Source: Dipteronia dyeriana
Lineage: Eukaryota; Streptophyta; Magnoliopsida; Sapindales; Sapindaceae
DNA: 64,000 nt
Assembly (NCBI GenBank): GCA_032871835.1
Contig: CM065301.1
Span: forward strand, 38,014,405 to 38,078,404
Direction of reading: 5' to 3'
Below the pieces are notes generated by a model, which was given only the letters and a program-made list of their open reading frames with translations, was not told where the DNA came from and searched no databases. Below are positions 1 to 11,472 of the stretch, piece after piece (positions within the stretch are counted from its first letter, which is position 1; the number at the start of each line of letters is the position of its first letter). The translations under genes were made by a program, and so were the position numbers.

Positions 1-821
1 CCACGATCCTATGAATCTGTTCCCTCCTTATCGAGCGGGATCCTTTATTTAAAAGTTGTTGACCCCGGGTAAATAGCGAAAACGTCGTTTTTGTTGACAA
101 AGATAAGTTTGATTCCTTTTAGGAATCAAACTCTTGACTCACACGTATGCTGAATTAATGTTGGTTATCACATAGATATGATCCTGTATGTTCTAACGAC
201 AAGATATTTCATAGAGGTCATCGAGCTAGCTGCCTGTTGTCTCATAGAGCGAGGTAGATCCACGTTTCGGCTCTGTTCTTAGAAGCTTGGGGTGAACTTT
301 CCTCGACCCTTTAGAGCTTGAGATGTCCCTGTAATCATTCCTGGGAGGTAGCAGAGGTAGTGTAGATTTAGGCGATATTCTTCTCTCATGCCCAACAGGG
401 ACAACGGGCCTCTAGAGAGGTTGGTGAGCTTCTGTCTTAGGCTATGAGTCAAACCTGAAATCGGGAAGCCTTGGTCTGGAAAAGGCTCACTTTTGTTTGT
501 GTCGGGTTTCGCTTCGAATGCTTCATGAACTCGGCGATCTTCTCTCACTTTCATGAGGTGGTTTTGGAAACCGACCTTAGGAACCAAGGTGCTTGGGTAG
601 GTGGCCTTGAGAAGCCCGGATTCCAGTGCTCAGGTTTGGGCTCGACCTTGTTGTGTCCAGCTTCATCCCTGATGGTTCTGAAGCCCAACCACCCTTCCCT
701 ACTCTGGTGGGGTAGCTTTATGGTCTGCCCGGGGTCTCATGAATATCGAATTTGGGTTTTGATTTGAACTAGGAGAGTGGAAAATTTCTCTTTGATCCCT
801 AACCAAATGTTACTATTAACA
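1..821 (+). repeat. 3' part of an LTR (family A), cut by the window edge
   Basis: This stretch matches the 3' part of the solo LTR at 60666-61787. Shared blocks include the opening TATGAATC-GTTCCCTCC, the run around AGAGGTCA, and the terminal CTATTAACA. It ends with the canonical CA at 821. The copy is about 130 bp longer over the shared part than the one near the right edge, so it has indels. No coding capacity is visible; the open frames here are incidental. Whether it belongs to a full element or is a solo LTR cannot be told because the left side is outside the window. Confidence 0.7.
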
Positions 822-1923
822 CACCCTTTACTTATATAAGTATTTTTCATACGACTTACACATCAACCTAAATAATGGAGTAGTACATAGTTAAAATTTA
901 TTTAATTTTTTTTACCATTAACTAAACATGAGTTTCAAATGTGTTTAAATAGAAACTCATATCAATTGAGAATCCTTATATATTTCCGGAATGTTTTTTT
1001 CTTCTGTAAAGGCATATAACAAAAAAAAATTGTTTCAAAATCCCAAAGTGCCAAACACATCCTTATACTATCATAAGATGATATCAAAACGTGTCACATG
1101 CTAATATGGGCACATAGACTCATAGAGAGGGGGTGGGGGCCTCCTCTATCCATTCCATAAAATAACTAAATAAATAAATAAAAACTTGGAAAACCTGAAT
1201 TATTAGAGACTCTAAAACAAACAAACTCAAAATCATCTCTTTTCTACGTTTTTTTTTCCAACTTTTCTCAAATTTTGTTTTTCTAGACAAAGACATTCCA
1301 TAAAAAAAAAATTAGTTTTTTTTTTTTAAATCATTAGAGAAGAAACCAACAAAACAAAACATGCCTCAAATTCATTTTTCTTTTCTACGTTTTTTTTTCC
1401 AACATTTCTTAAAAATATAATTAGGACAAAGGCATGACCTAAATGCCTCTAATGTGTTTGATTGAGGAGACAAAAGGCTCCATTCTTTTTAGCTTCACTG
1501 TCTTGCCCTTGCATTATAACTACATGTAATCTTTATTTTTATTTATTTATTAATAGTTTTACATATAGAAGAGAGACATTTGCTTGGGATACAAAGCTGT
1601 CATCATAGATACCAATCCATTTGGAACTTGGAAGATGTGAATTTATTTCATTTCCAATAAATGAATTTTTTTCTGTTTTTTTCTTGACCCATTTATGTAG
1701 ATTTGCCAAGATCATCATCATCTACCACAAAGCAAATAGAACTTCTAGGTGTTTTGAAGTTTTTTTTTTCATGAAGAAAAAAAATATAAGCCTTACATTT
1801 AAGTTTAGAAATTGTGTTTGATAACATATTTTCTAAAGAATACCTAGATGAAAGCATTTTTCATAATCAAAGTTTGATACTATATTTAAGAAAAAAAAAA
1901 TTATTATCTGGCAAGTTTAAAGT
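822..1923. other. AT-rich intergenic DNA with a local duplication
   Basis: No gene is supported. Two diverged copies of a block beginning TCTACGTTTTTTTTTCCAAC lie at about 1240 and 1385, each followed by a similar AC-AAGGCAT/AGACATTCC tail, which suggests a local duplication of about 145 bp. The rest is homopolymer-rich A/T sequence. Confidence 0.5.
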
Positions 1924-2075
1924 AACGCTATACAACCCAAATAATTAACCAAAATTTCAACCCAAATGATGTGGGAAATGAGTTATCATCACCATACACA
2001 ACATGTGATGAAAAAAATCACTTGCCAAATCATTTGGATTGAAATTTGGGTTAAATTTTTGGGTTGTCTAGTATT
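1924..2075. mobile_element. MITE with long terminal inverted repeats (family M1)
   Basis: The left arm (CTATACAACCCAAATAATT...) is the near reverse complement of the right arm (...AATTTTTGGGTTGTCTAG), with about 45 bp per arm and a short centre containing ATGATG and CACAACATGTGATG. A related copy with the same internal motifs (AAATGAGTT, AT-ACCAT, GCATCATC) is at 61942-62096. There is no coding capacity. The SIRE element was inserted about 10 bp beyond its right edge. The superfamily is not determined because the target-site duplication is unclear. Confidence 0.6.
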
Positions 2076-2086
2076 AGTGTATATCT

Positions 2087-3577
2087 TGTAAGTTCCTCGG
2101 TATTTGATTGGCTTATTTCGTTGACAACCATATTTGAGGATCAATATGTAAGGGTAGTTTAAGGCATCATTGTTCGTAACCAAGCTCAAGCATCAAAGGT
2201 AAAATAACTCGCTTAACTTTCATTGAAGAGGTATTAGTGCACACACATACTCATGCATTTTCTTTTAATTATCTTGCATGCTTGCTTATTTTCCTTTTTG
2301 TGTGCCTTGTGTGTCTTAATTCTTGTTTGAGTGTTGAATGCATTTTTTGTGCCTTAAAAAGAGGATTTTTTTCTTTGGTCCGCTGTTCAGACCGCTCTCT
2401 ACGCAGTGCCTATGCCGCGGTCTGCACATCGGTGTTTACCAGAGGCTGCACGTCGTGGCTACTGCGGCCTCTGCTTGTTGCATGCACCGCGGTCTCCCAA
2501 GCGAAGTTTCACAGGCGTTACATGCTGTCCAGACCGCGGTCTGTGCACTTGCATGCACAACGGCTTACAGAGCAGTGTTGTCCAGGCGATGCACAGCTCT
2601 CTGTACTGCGGTCTGGACACTTACCTGTACCGCGGTACAACCAGCGGTCCTGACGGGATTTGGTTGCCTTTCGTCCAAAACGACGTCACTTTGTGTAGGG
2701 CACCATATATATATGTTCTCTTATCTTCTCTTTGGTTTTTAAGAGTCCAAGAAGCCATCGTTGTGTGACCTAGCTTTTCTAGATAGAGAGGGACTCCCAA
2801 ACACTTATTTTTACTCAACCCAACTTCATCTCATGATCATCTAGCTTCATTCTAGGATCATCTAAGCATGAAACATCATCTTCTTCTTGACTAGGTAACT
2901 TCTACATGCTCTAGACTTTATAGTTTCACTACTAAGACATGTATACCTAGGGTTTTAGTCCTTATTGCATATTAAATGCTTGATTGTATGTTTAATTGCT
3001 TTTATGACATGTTTGTGTATTGATGGTTGGTTGAGAAGTATTAATTTGTGATAGCTAGAATTTAGAACTGTTTTACCCTTCTAGCTAATTCTTCTTGCCT
3101 TTGCATTTAGAACGTTGATATCTAGGATTTGCTTTAATTGTCATTATTAATCATAGATAAGCATGAATATCTTGACCTAGCATTTTCGCATATAGAATAT
3201 TCTTGTATATTCACTTAGATTGCCATGATCTCTTCATTGTTGATTAAGCTTGTGGCTATTTGATTAGTGCACAAGGTTGGTGATCCAAAATCACTATTAA
3301 GGCTCGATGGGTAGAGTGAAAGGGTTAGTAACTGGAGGGTTAGATGGGAGGTCAACCTAGGTTGTAAACTTTCTCTCAATAGTACATTTTGAGGATCGAG
3401 TGTGGCGCACTGAACAACCTGTGGTTTTTTCCATTTGGAGGGTTTCCACGTATATATTGCCTGTTGTTATTGTTTTATGTTTGTTGTCTTTTATTTGAAC
3501 ACTTAGTAGAATGGGGTAGAATTGATAATATTGATTAATTCGTAAAATTGGTAATCTATCGAATTAAAACCTATTCA
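2087..3577 (+). repeat. 5' LTR of the SIRE-type element, 3' end deleted
   Basis: Direct repeat of 9877-11353. It begins TGTAAGTTCCTCGG, contains the GC-rich palindrome module at about 2385-2660 and a TATA box at about 2704, and runs to CCTATTCA. The 3' LTR continues for 38 more bases (CCCCCCTAGGTTATAGACAC...TTTCA), which are missing here. Confidence 0.9.
2385..2725 (+). promoter_or_regulatory. LTR promoter with GC-rich palindrome module and TATA box
   Basis: Between 2385 and 2660 the LTR is GC-rich against an AT-rich background and repeats CCGCGG-centred palindromes: CAGACCGCGGTCTG at 2530-2543 and GTACCGCGGTAC at 2628-2639, plus single GCGGTCTG copies. CATGCA (RY-type) motifs lie between them. 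A CGACGTCA motif at about 2681 and CACCATATATATAT at about 2701 follow, then a CT-rich stretch. The arrangement fits an LTR U3 enhancer region, TATA box and transcript start. The 3' LTR repeats it at about 10180-10530, with the TATA region expanded into (TA)n. Confidence 0.6.
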
Positions 3578-3582
3578 CTCAT

Positions 3583-5590
3583 GCTTGGGTCATCAAGATA
3601 GAAGCCTATCTTTGCCAAATAGATGATCTTGCTGCAATGGCTATTGAAGATGGGTATACTCCTCCAACAATGACCACTGACGATGGTGTAGAAGCTCTTA
3701 AGCCCAAGTCTAGTTGGAGTACTCAAGAGTTTGAAGCATCCAAGTGGAACAACAAGGCTATGCATGCCATTCTTTGCGCCATGGACGATAATCAATACAG
3801 GTTGGTCCAAAACACTAGGATTGCAAAGGAGACTTGGGACATTCTTCAAATGGCATATGAGGGAACCGAAGTAGTCAAGGACTCAAAGCTTCAAGTCCTC
3901 CAAATGCAATTTGAGATGATTAGGATGGAGGAGCATGAATGCTTCAATGACTTTCAAGTGAAGTTGATGGATATCGTCAACCAAAGCCATCAACTTGGTG
4001 ACCCATATTCGGATAGGAGAGTCGAGCAAAAAGTTATGAGGTCACTTCCGTCAAGGTTCGAATCAAAGATGACGACACTTGAAGAGAATAGTGAGTACAA
4101 GAATATGAAGCCAAGTGAAGTCATTGGAAGACTTCTAGCTTATGAGTCAAGATGGAACACCACACCCATACCTCTGAAGAAGCAAAAGAGTATTGCCTTG
4201 AAGACCACCAAGGTTGAAGAAGAGGAGGAGGACTCGGATGAAGAAATGGCCCTGATGGTTAAAAGATTCAAGAAATTCATGAAGTTTGAGAGGAAAGGAT
4301 TTGGGTCCAAGGGAAAAGAAGTGAAAAATAAAACTCCTTTCAAGATGATGGAAAAGTCTCAAGAAAGTGTTTCCAAGAAGGGCATTCAATGCTATGAAAG
4401 CAATGGTTTTGGTCACATTGCTCCAGAATATGTAAATTTGAAGAAAAAGAAGAAGGGGAATGCGATGGCGGCCACTTGGAGCTATAGTGAAGACTTAGAA
4501 AAGGAATAAAAATCTTCGGATGATGAAGAGAGAGTTGCAAACTTTATTGCCTTCACAACATCTCATAATGGCAAGAAAGTTGTGAGTGATAAGGAAGAAG
4601 TAGATGACTTTAGTGATGAGAGTACCTCTTCTAACTCTAGGTTTGAGATTGATGAGGAAATGAACTATGTAGACTTCATGAAGATTTTTGAAAAGTCTAG
4701 ATTGAAAAAGAAGGAGGAGATTCAAGAGTTGAAAAAAGAGAATCTAGAGTTGACTTTCAAGATAACTAACTTGAGTGAGAAAGTAAATAGTGGAAAAGAG
4801 TTAGAAGAGAGCTTGAAATTGGAGCTTGTGATCGCTAAGAAGAGTGAAGAGAACTTGAAGATTGAGCTTAGGGAAGCGAAATAATTGGTTGCCAAGATGA
4901 CATCCGGAACCGAGAAACTTGACAAGATGCTATCATATGGGAAGAGTCCTAGTGATAAAACGGGCTTAGGATATATGGAAGGCAAAGATGCCACTTCCTT
5001 GAAGAAGACTATCTTTGTCAAAAGTCAAGAGGATAAAGAGGTTCAAGATTCACACCAACAAATGAGATCGAATGAAGTTGGAGAATCATCAAAGCAAGCT
5101 CAAATGAAGGCTCAAACAAAGTCTCAAGCTAAAGCTTGTCCACCAAAAGCTAGAACTCATCAAACAAGACCTCAACTTCTAAGGAGCTCTCAAAGTCAAC
5201 AAATGATTTTTCACCCACAACCAAGAAGGGAAGCTAATTTGGCTCAACCACAAAAGTTGTTTCAAAGAAGAGATTCGGCTCAACACCAAAGGACAACTCA
5301 AAGGAAAGGGAAGTCTTCCATGTTTGCACAAGGATATGGTTTGAATTCTTACTTTACTCCTATTTGTCATTATTATGGTGTTGAAGGTCACATAAGATCG
5401 AATTGTTTTAAATTTATTAAGTTATATCGTTATGAAAGCATGATTGAGAAGAATATGCTAAGAAGAGCCAAAATACATACACTTAGGAATTTTAGAGAAA
5501 ATGAACCCATGGCTCCTAGAAATTGTAATATTTCATCTAGATGGACTAGAAGGGATGAATATTGTTGTCATATGGCTCAAGTAGCCTTGA
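3583..5590 (+). pseudogene. SIRE gag (capsid and nucleocapsid), broken
   Basis: The open frame begins directly at the deletion junction; residues encoded from about 3587 (WVIKIEAYL) are typical of the Copia gag N-terminal region, so the true start codon is lost. The capsid part runs to about 4380 (ETWDILQMAYEGT, LQMQFEMIRM). A first zinc knuckle at about 4388-4432 is degenerate (C-YES-NGFGH-IAPEY, with two of four cysteine positions replaced). A Lys/Glu-rich coiled coil follows at about 4680-4880, then a Gln-rich segment, then a second knuckle at about 5365-5410 (CHYYGVEGHIRSNC) with its second Cys replaced by Tyr. In-frame stops lie at 4507 and 4882. Without working knuckles the protein would be expected to bind RNA poorly. 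Confidence 0.85.
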
Positions 5591-6755
5591 AAGCCAAAGC
5601 CATCAATACTTGGTACCTTGATAGTGGGTGTTCTAGGCACATGATCGAAAATAAGAGTTTCTTTGAAACTCTTGTGATGGAGGATGATGGATTTGTCACC
5701 TTTGGTGATGGTTCATGTAAGAAGGTTTTAGGAAAAGGAAACATATCCATCCCCGGTTTGCCCTCCTTGCCTAATGCTCTTTATGTAGATGACTTGCAAG
5801 CAAATCTTATTAGCATATCACATTTAAGTGATGAAGGGCTTTCGGTTATGTTTGGAAAAGTAGATTGCTCTATTCTAAGAGAAGATGGACAAGTTCTAGT
5901 GAAAGGCAAGAGATCAAATGACAATTGTTATTGTCTTGATTCCAATGGCATCTCTTGTAATTTGTTTAGTTGTGATCAAGTTGAATTGTGGCATCAAAGG
6001 TTAGATCATATGAATTTCAAGGACTTGAAAGTTCTTGAGAGTTAGAATGTTGTGAGAGGCCTTCATAAGTTTGGAAATAGGATTAAGGGAGTGTGTGAAC
6101 CATGTCAACAAGGAAAGCAAACTAAAAATGTGCATAAAAAAGGTAAGTATCTTGCCACCAAGGAGCCACTAGAGCTTCTTCATATGAACCTTATGGGTCC
6201 TATACAAATCGAGAGTCTCGGTGGCAAGAGGTACATCTTTATGTGTGTTGATGATTTTTCTAGATTTACATGGACCTACTATCTTAGAGAAAAATCTGAA
6301 ACTTTTGAAATTTTTAAAGAGCTTTGCACTAAAATTTAAAATGAGAGGGGTTCTCACATAAAATGCATTAAGAGAATTATGAGTGACCATGGGAGAGAAT
6401 TTGAAAATGTTTTCTTTGAAATTTTTTGTAATAGTCTTGGAATCTCCCATGAGTTCTCAGCTCCTCGAATTCCTTAACAAAATGGAGTTGTAGAGAGGAA
6501 GAATAAGGTCCTCAAAGAGATGGCTCGTGTGATGTTGCTTAACAACAATGTTCCTAGGAATCTTTAGGCTGAGGCAGTGAATACATCTTGTTATATAGAA
6601 AATATAGTGTTTTTAAGGCCCGGTACTAGACAAACCTCTTATGAATTGTAGAAGGGAATGAAGCCAAATGTTAGCTACTTCCACTCATTTGGAAGCAAGT
6701 GTTACATTCTAAATGACCGTGATCAACTTGACAAGTTTGATGCTAAAAGTGATGA
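5591..6755 (+). pseudogene. SIRE protease and integrase region, broken
   Basis: This continues the same frame as gag. The aspartic protease active site is visible at about 5610 (WYLDSGCSRHM). The pre-integrase zinc region carries HQRLDHM at about 5992 and CEPCQQGK at about 6093. The integrase core has a D at LLHMNLMG (normally D-HxDLxG, here replaced by N) and DDFSRFTWTY at about 6250. GREFEN at about 6395 and the region normally reading PQQNG at 6472 follow. Stops are at 6043, 6337, 6475, 6565 and 6649. Each lies in the gag-pol frame, and the flanking residues continue the family alignment on both sides, so they are point mutations rather than frameshifts. Confidence 0.85.
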
Positions 6756-8660
6756 AAGGATTTTAATTGGCTATGCCCTAAATAGTAAGGCCTATAGAGT
6801 TTTTAATTTGAAGACACGAAGTGTTATGGAATCATCCAATGTGATCATAGATGATTGTAGCCCTAAGGTTAGTAACCATGATGAGGAGATTAGTATGGTT
6901 GATGATTCTCCCATGGAAAAGATTGGTGAGACTTCAAGTGATGAAAAGTCAAATCTTGAAAAAGAGGTCTCTCAATCTCTTGATAGAGATTCTACTCTAG
7001 ACTCTAAGGAACCTGCTCCTTGGGTTAGACATCTTTACAACAAGAGTGACATCATTGGAGATGTGAATGAAAGTGTTAGGACTAGGCATCAATTAGCAAA
7101 TCAAATTAGCTATACTTGCTACACCTCTAAAATTGAACCCCAAAAGGTTGATGAAGCTTTAAGTGATGAGTTTTGGATTCTTGCTATGCAAGAAGAGCTA
7201 AATCAATTTGAAAGAAATGAGGTTTGGATTCTAGTTCCTAGGCCTAAGAACGCTAATGTGATAGGCACCAAGTGGGTCTATAGGAATAAATTCGATGAGG
7301 ATGACAACATTGTACGGAACAAGACTAGACTTGTAGCACAAGGGTACTCACAAATTGAGGGTATCGACTTTGAGGAGACTTTTGCTCCTGTTGCCCGATT
7401 AGAGTCCATTAGGCTTCTCTTATCCATATCTTGTGTGCACAAGTTTAAATTGCATCAAATGGATGTTAACAGTGTCGTCCTCAATGGCTTCTTGCAAGAG
7501 GAAGTGTTTGTTGAGCAACCCAAGGGGTTTGTGGATCCATACCACCCCAATTATGTTTATCGTCTCAAAAAGGCTCTATATGGGTTGAAACAAGCACCAA
7601 GGGCTTGGTATAAGCGCCTTACTCTTTATCTTGTTGACAACGGCTACTCTAGAGGAAGTGTTGACAAGACTTTTTTTATCAAGTATACTAAAGATGAGCT
7701 ATTCATAGCTCAAATTTATGTTGATGACATCGTTTTTTGTTCCACAAACAACTTGAAAGTTAAACAATTTGTTGATGTCATGACTCATGAGTTGGAAATG
7801 AGCATGGTTGGTGAACTAAATTACTTTCTAGGCTTGCAAATCAAGCAAATGCATGATGGGATCTTCATATCCCAAACTAAATATGCCAAGAACCCAGTGA
7901 AGAAATTTAGCATTAAGAATGCCAAGCATTGTGACACACCTATGAGTACCACATTGAAACTTAGCAAGGATGCTAGTGGAAAAAGTGTGGATCAAAGTCT
8001 ATATCGAGGCATGATAGGGAGCTTGCTATACTTGACTGCTAGTAGGCCCGATATAGCTTTTAGTGTTTGTGTGTGTGCTAGGTATCAAGCCAATCCCAAG
8101 GAATCTCATCTCTCCTCCGTGAAGAGAATCATTCGATATATGAATAGGACATCCAACTATGGGATATGATACTCTTTTGACACTAATGCTAGTTTAGTTG
8201 GCTTTAGTGATACAAATTGGGCAGGTAATTGTGATGATATGAAGAGTACATCAGGCGGTTGCTTCTTCTTAGGGAACAATCTTGTGTCATGGTTTTGCAA
8301 GAAGCAAAATTCCATATCATCATCCACAGTCGAGGCCGAGTATATAGCCGCTGGGAGTGCTTGCACAAAACTCCTTTGGATGAAGCAAATGCTTGTGGAT
8401 TATGGCTTTGAGCAAGGTACTCTAACCCTTTATTGTGATAATATGAGTGCCATTAATATTTCAAAAATCATGTCCAACATTCTAGAACCAAGCATATTGA
8501 CATTATACATCATTTCATTAGAGAGCTAGTAGAGAGCAAATGCATTGCACTTGAACATGTGGGCACAAATGATCAACTAGCGGACTTGTTTACAAAACCA
8601 TTAGATTCAACTAAGTTTAAATCTCTTAGTAGGTCTATTGGGATTTGTCATATGCATTGA
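6652..8660 (+). pseudogene. SIRE reverse transcriptase and RNase H, broken
   Basis: The integrase tail ([36 protein letters not shown]) leads into the reverse transcriptase. Visible RT motifs are [15 protein letters not shown] at about 7262, RLVAQGYSQ at about 7328, [13 protein letters not shown] at about 7450, [16 protein letters not shown] at about 7567 and the catalytic YVDDIVF at about 7718. RNase H has STSGGCFFLG, EAEYIAAG at about 8335 and the conserved C-terminal ADLFTKPL at about 8581. A TGA at 8167 replaces a Trp codon. One base is missing in the A-run at about 8465; after that shift the frame reads on to a natural stop at 8658-8660. Confidence 0.9.
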
Positions 8661-9876
8661 TGAGTTTTGGTGTTTGACCCATATGGGGAGCTCAAGTAAA
8701 GAGAGCGAACTTGCATTCTAGTAAGCAAATAATTGTTCAATTTTATGCTCCTTAATCAATTGCTTGAGTATCTTGGATGCATATATTATATGACTTTTTA
8801 TTCGATAATTGTGTCTGTCTTATTTGAAATGCATGTCTCATTTTTATTCAAACATGTATTTTTGGACTATGAAATTTGATTGGGAAATACATTTGATTGA
8901 CCCAAAGTTTATCTCCATGTTTATGAAAACTTTATCTTGACATGCTTAAATTGTTATGCATTATGAATTTATTGAATGCTTAAAAATGATTGCAAATTTG
9001 TGTGAGAGTGACTTTTGAGACTTCAATCAATAAGGATATTGTATCCATTTCAAGGATTTCACAATCCAATAGTCTCTCTCTTTTTACTTGTTGAACAAGG
9101 CTACTATCATACGGGCATTTCACCCGGAAAAATCTAAAAGGGCGCAATAGTCGCTTATGTCTTGTTTAACTTGTAAAGCTTGATAGTTACTCTTATTTTT
9201 TGTTAAACTATATCTTGTTTTCCATTGACAAGTTGGTGCAAATTGGTTTGACTTCTCTTGGAACCTCATGTGCTATTTTCCTTTTCCAAATACCATGTTT
9301 TTGGAAGTTGATGTTGCATGTATTTTATTCAAGACAATCTTTTCACACATGTTTCAATAAATAAAACTTCCATGAATTTCTCTCTCTTAATTAAATTGCA
9401 TAAAGTTGTTGTATATGATTATGCATTTACATTGCAAATATCTCTCTTTGCTAAAGCGTCCCAGTTGGGGAATACTCCTTTACCTATCTTGTGACAAAAA
9501 AAAGGAGTAATGTTGGATTTAGGGGGAGTTTATGTTGGATGGGGAGTTTGTGTTGCTTTTACATATAAGGGGAGAACGCCGTTTTTAGGGGGAGTTGATT
9601 TTGTGTTGTTAGCTTATGTGCATTGTTGATTGTTTCTATTTCATGCAAATTGCGTTTGTTTTCATTTATCTTGATCTCTCTCATACATTTGTCTTGGAAA
9701 GTGTAGTTCTTTGTTTTGTAGGGATGATCATTCTACAAGAGATGGAAGATTTGGAGATTTAGCTTTAGATATCTCTAGTAATATAGAATGTATTTGTTGA
9801 CCACTTGTTGTTTCTTTTGTTGTGAGGATACTTTGTGAGTGAGTGGTTTTGTCACGAAATAGCCAAAGGGGGAGAT
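8661..9876 (+). other. SIRE 3' non-coding region and polypurine tract
   Basis: No frame of note is seen between the pol stop and the 3' LTR. Many SIRE-lineage elements carry an envelope-like ORF here; none is recognisable in this copy. The segment is rich in GGGGAG motifs near its end (9523, 9540, 9571, 9589) and closes with the polypurine tract AAAGGGGGAGAT at about 9865-9876, the plus-strand primer site. Confidence 0.7.
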
Positions 9877-11391
9877 TGCAAGTTCCTCGGTGTTTGATTG
9901 GCTTATTTCGTTGACAACCACATTTGGGGATCAATATGTAAGGGTAATTTAGGGCATCATTGTGTGTAACCAAGCTCAAGCATCAATGGTAAAATCACTT
10001 GCTTAACTTTCATTGAAGAGGTATTAGTACACACACACACTCATGCATTTTCTTTTAATTATCTTGCATGTTTGCTTATTTGCCTTCTTGTGTGCCTTGT
10101 GTGTCTTAATTCTTGTTTAAGTGTTGAATGCATTTTTTGTGCCTTAAAAAGAGGATTTTTTTTTCTCTGGTTCGCGGTTCAGACCGCTCTCTGTACAGTG
10201 CTACGCCGCGGTCTGCACAACGGTGTTTACCAGAAGCTACACGTTGTGGCTACCACGGCCTGTGCTTGTTGCATGCACCGTGGTCTCCCAAGCAGAGTTT
10301 CACAAGCATTGTATGCTGTGTCCAGACCGCGGTTTGTGCACTTGCATGCATAACGGCCTACAGAGCGGTGTTGTCCAGGTGATGCACCGCTCTCTGTGCC
10401 GCGGTCTGGACACTTACCTGTACCGCGGTACAGCCAGCGGTTGACGGGATTTGGTTGCCTTTCGTCCAAAACGATGTCACTTTGTGTAGGGCACCATATA
10501 TATATATATATATATATATATTCTCTTCTCTTCTCTTCTCTTTGGTTTTTAAGAGTCCAAGAAGCCATCTTTGTGTGACCTAGCTTTTCTAGAGAGAAGG
10601 ACTCTCAAACACTTATTTTTACTCAACTCAACTTCATCTCATGATCATCTAGCTTCATTTTAGGATCATCTAAGCATGAAGCATCATCTTCTTTTTGACT
10701 AGGTAATTTTTACATGCTCTAGACTTTATAGTTTCATTACTAAGACATGTATACCTAGGGTTTTAGGCCTTATTGCATATTAAATGCTTGCTTGTGTATT
10801 GATGGTTGGTCGAGAAATATTGATTTGTGATAGCTTGAATTTAGGACGGTTTTACCCTTCTAGCTAATTCTTCTTACCTTTGCATTTAGAACATTGATAT
10901 CTAGGATTTGCTTTAATTGTCATTATTAATCCTAGATAAGCATGAATGTCTTGACCTAGCATTTTTGCATATAGAATATTCTTACATATTCATTTAGATT
11001 GTCATTATCTCTTCATTGTTGATTAAGCTTGTGGCTATGTGATTAGTGCACAAGGTTAGTGATCCAAAATCATTATTAAGGCCCGTTGGGTAGAGTGAAA
11101 AGGTTAGTAACTGGAGGGTTAGACGGGAGGTCAACCTAGGTTGTAAACTTTCTCTCAATAGTGGATTTTGAGGATCGAGTGTGGCGCACTGAACAGCCCG
11201 TGGTTTTTCCCATTTGGAGGGTTTCCACGTATATATTGTGTGTTATTGTTTTATGTTTGTTGTCTTTTATTTGAACACTTAGTAGAATGGGGCATAATTG
11301 ATAATATTGATTAATTCGTAAAATTGGTAATCTATCGAATTAAAACCTATTCACCCCCCTAGGTTATAGACACACTTTCTAGGGAATTTCA
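9877..11391 (+). repeat. 3' LTR of the SIRE-type element
   Basis: This is the complete LTR (1515 bp), starting TGCAAGTTCCTCGG and ending GGAATTTCA, followed by the duplicated target TATCT. It carries the same GC-rich palindrome module (about 10180-10440) as the 5' copy with point differences, and a (TA)n expansion followed by a TTCTC array at 10496-10540. Confidence 0.92.
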
Positions 11392-11472
11392 TATCTTATA
11401 CATTATTTGTGAAAAAAGAAAAGGTTTGTGATTCAGTTAGTTTTTTTTTTTTTGAAACAAACCATATTCATG

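Larger units (their letters stand above)
2087..11391 (+). mobile_element. SIRE-type Ty1/Copia LTR retrotransposon, nearly full-length, inactive
   Basis: The element is flanked by the 5-bp target-site duplication TATCT (2082-2086 and 11392-11396), starts with TG (TGTAAGTTCC) and ends with CA (GGAATTTCA). Two direct LTRs of about 1.5 kb (2087-3577 and 9877-11391) frame one gag-pol frame in the Copia order gag-protease-integrase-RT-RNase H. The long gag with coiled coil and the pol sequences [20 protein letters not shown] and [15 protein letters not shown] fit the SIRE/Maximus lineage. A deletion joins base 3577 of the 5' LTR directly to gag. It removes about 38 bp of the LTR end, the primer-binding site, the leader and the gag N-terminus, so the copy cannot prime its own reverse transcription. 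An intact polypurine tract (AAAGGGGGAGAT) precedes the 3' LTR. Confidence 0.93.

Noticed and set aside
279..767. Overlapping open frames of about 100 codons on both strands
   Set aside because: They lie in an LTR shared with 61100-61787, where the frames are not preserved, and show no protein-family features.
2237..2768. Three overlapping plus-strand frames of 120-138 codons with many Cys/Arg
   Set aside because: They arise from the GC-rich repeat module of the SIRE LTR; the 3' LTR copy has different frames.
10072..10578. Frames in the 3' LTR
   Set aside because: Same reason: low-stop-density GC-rich repeats, not conserved between the two LTRs.
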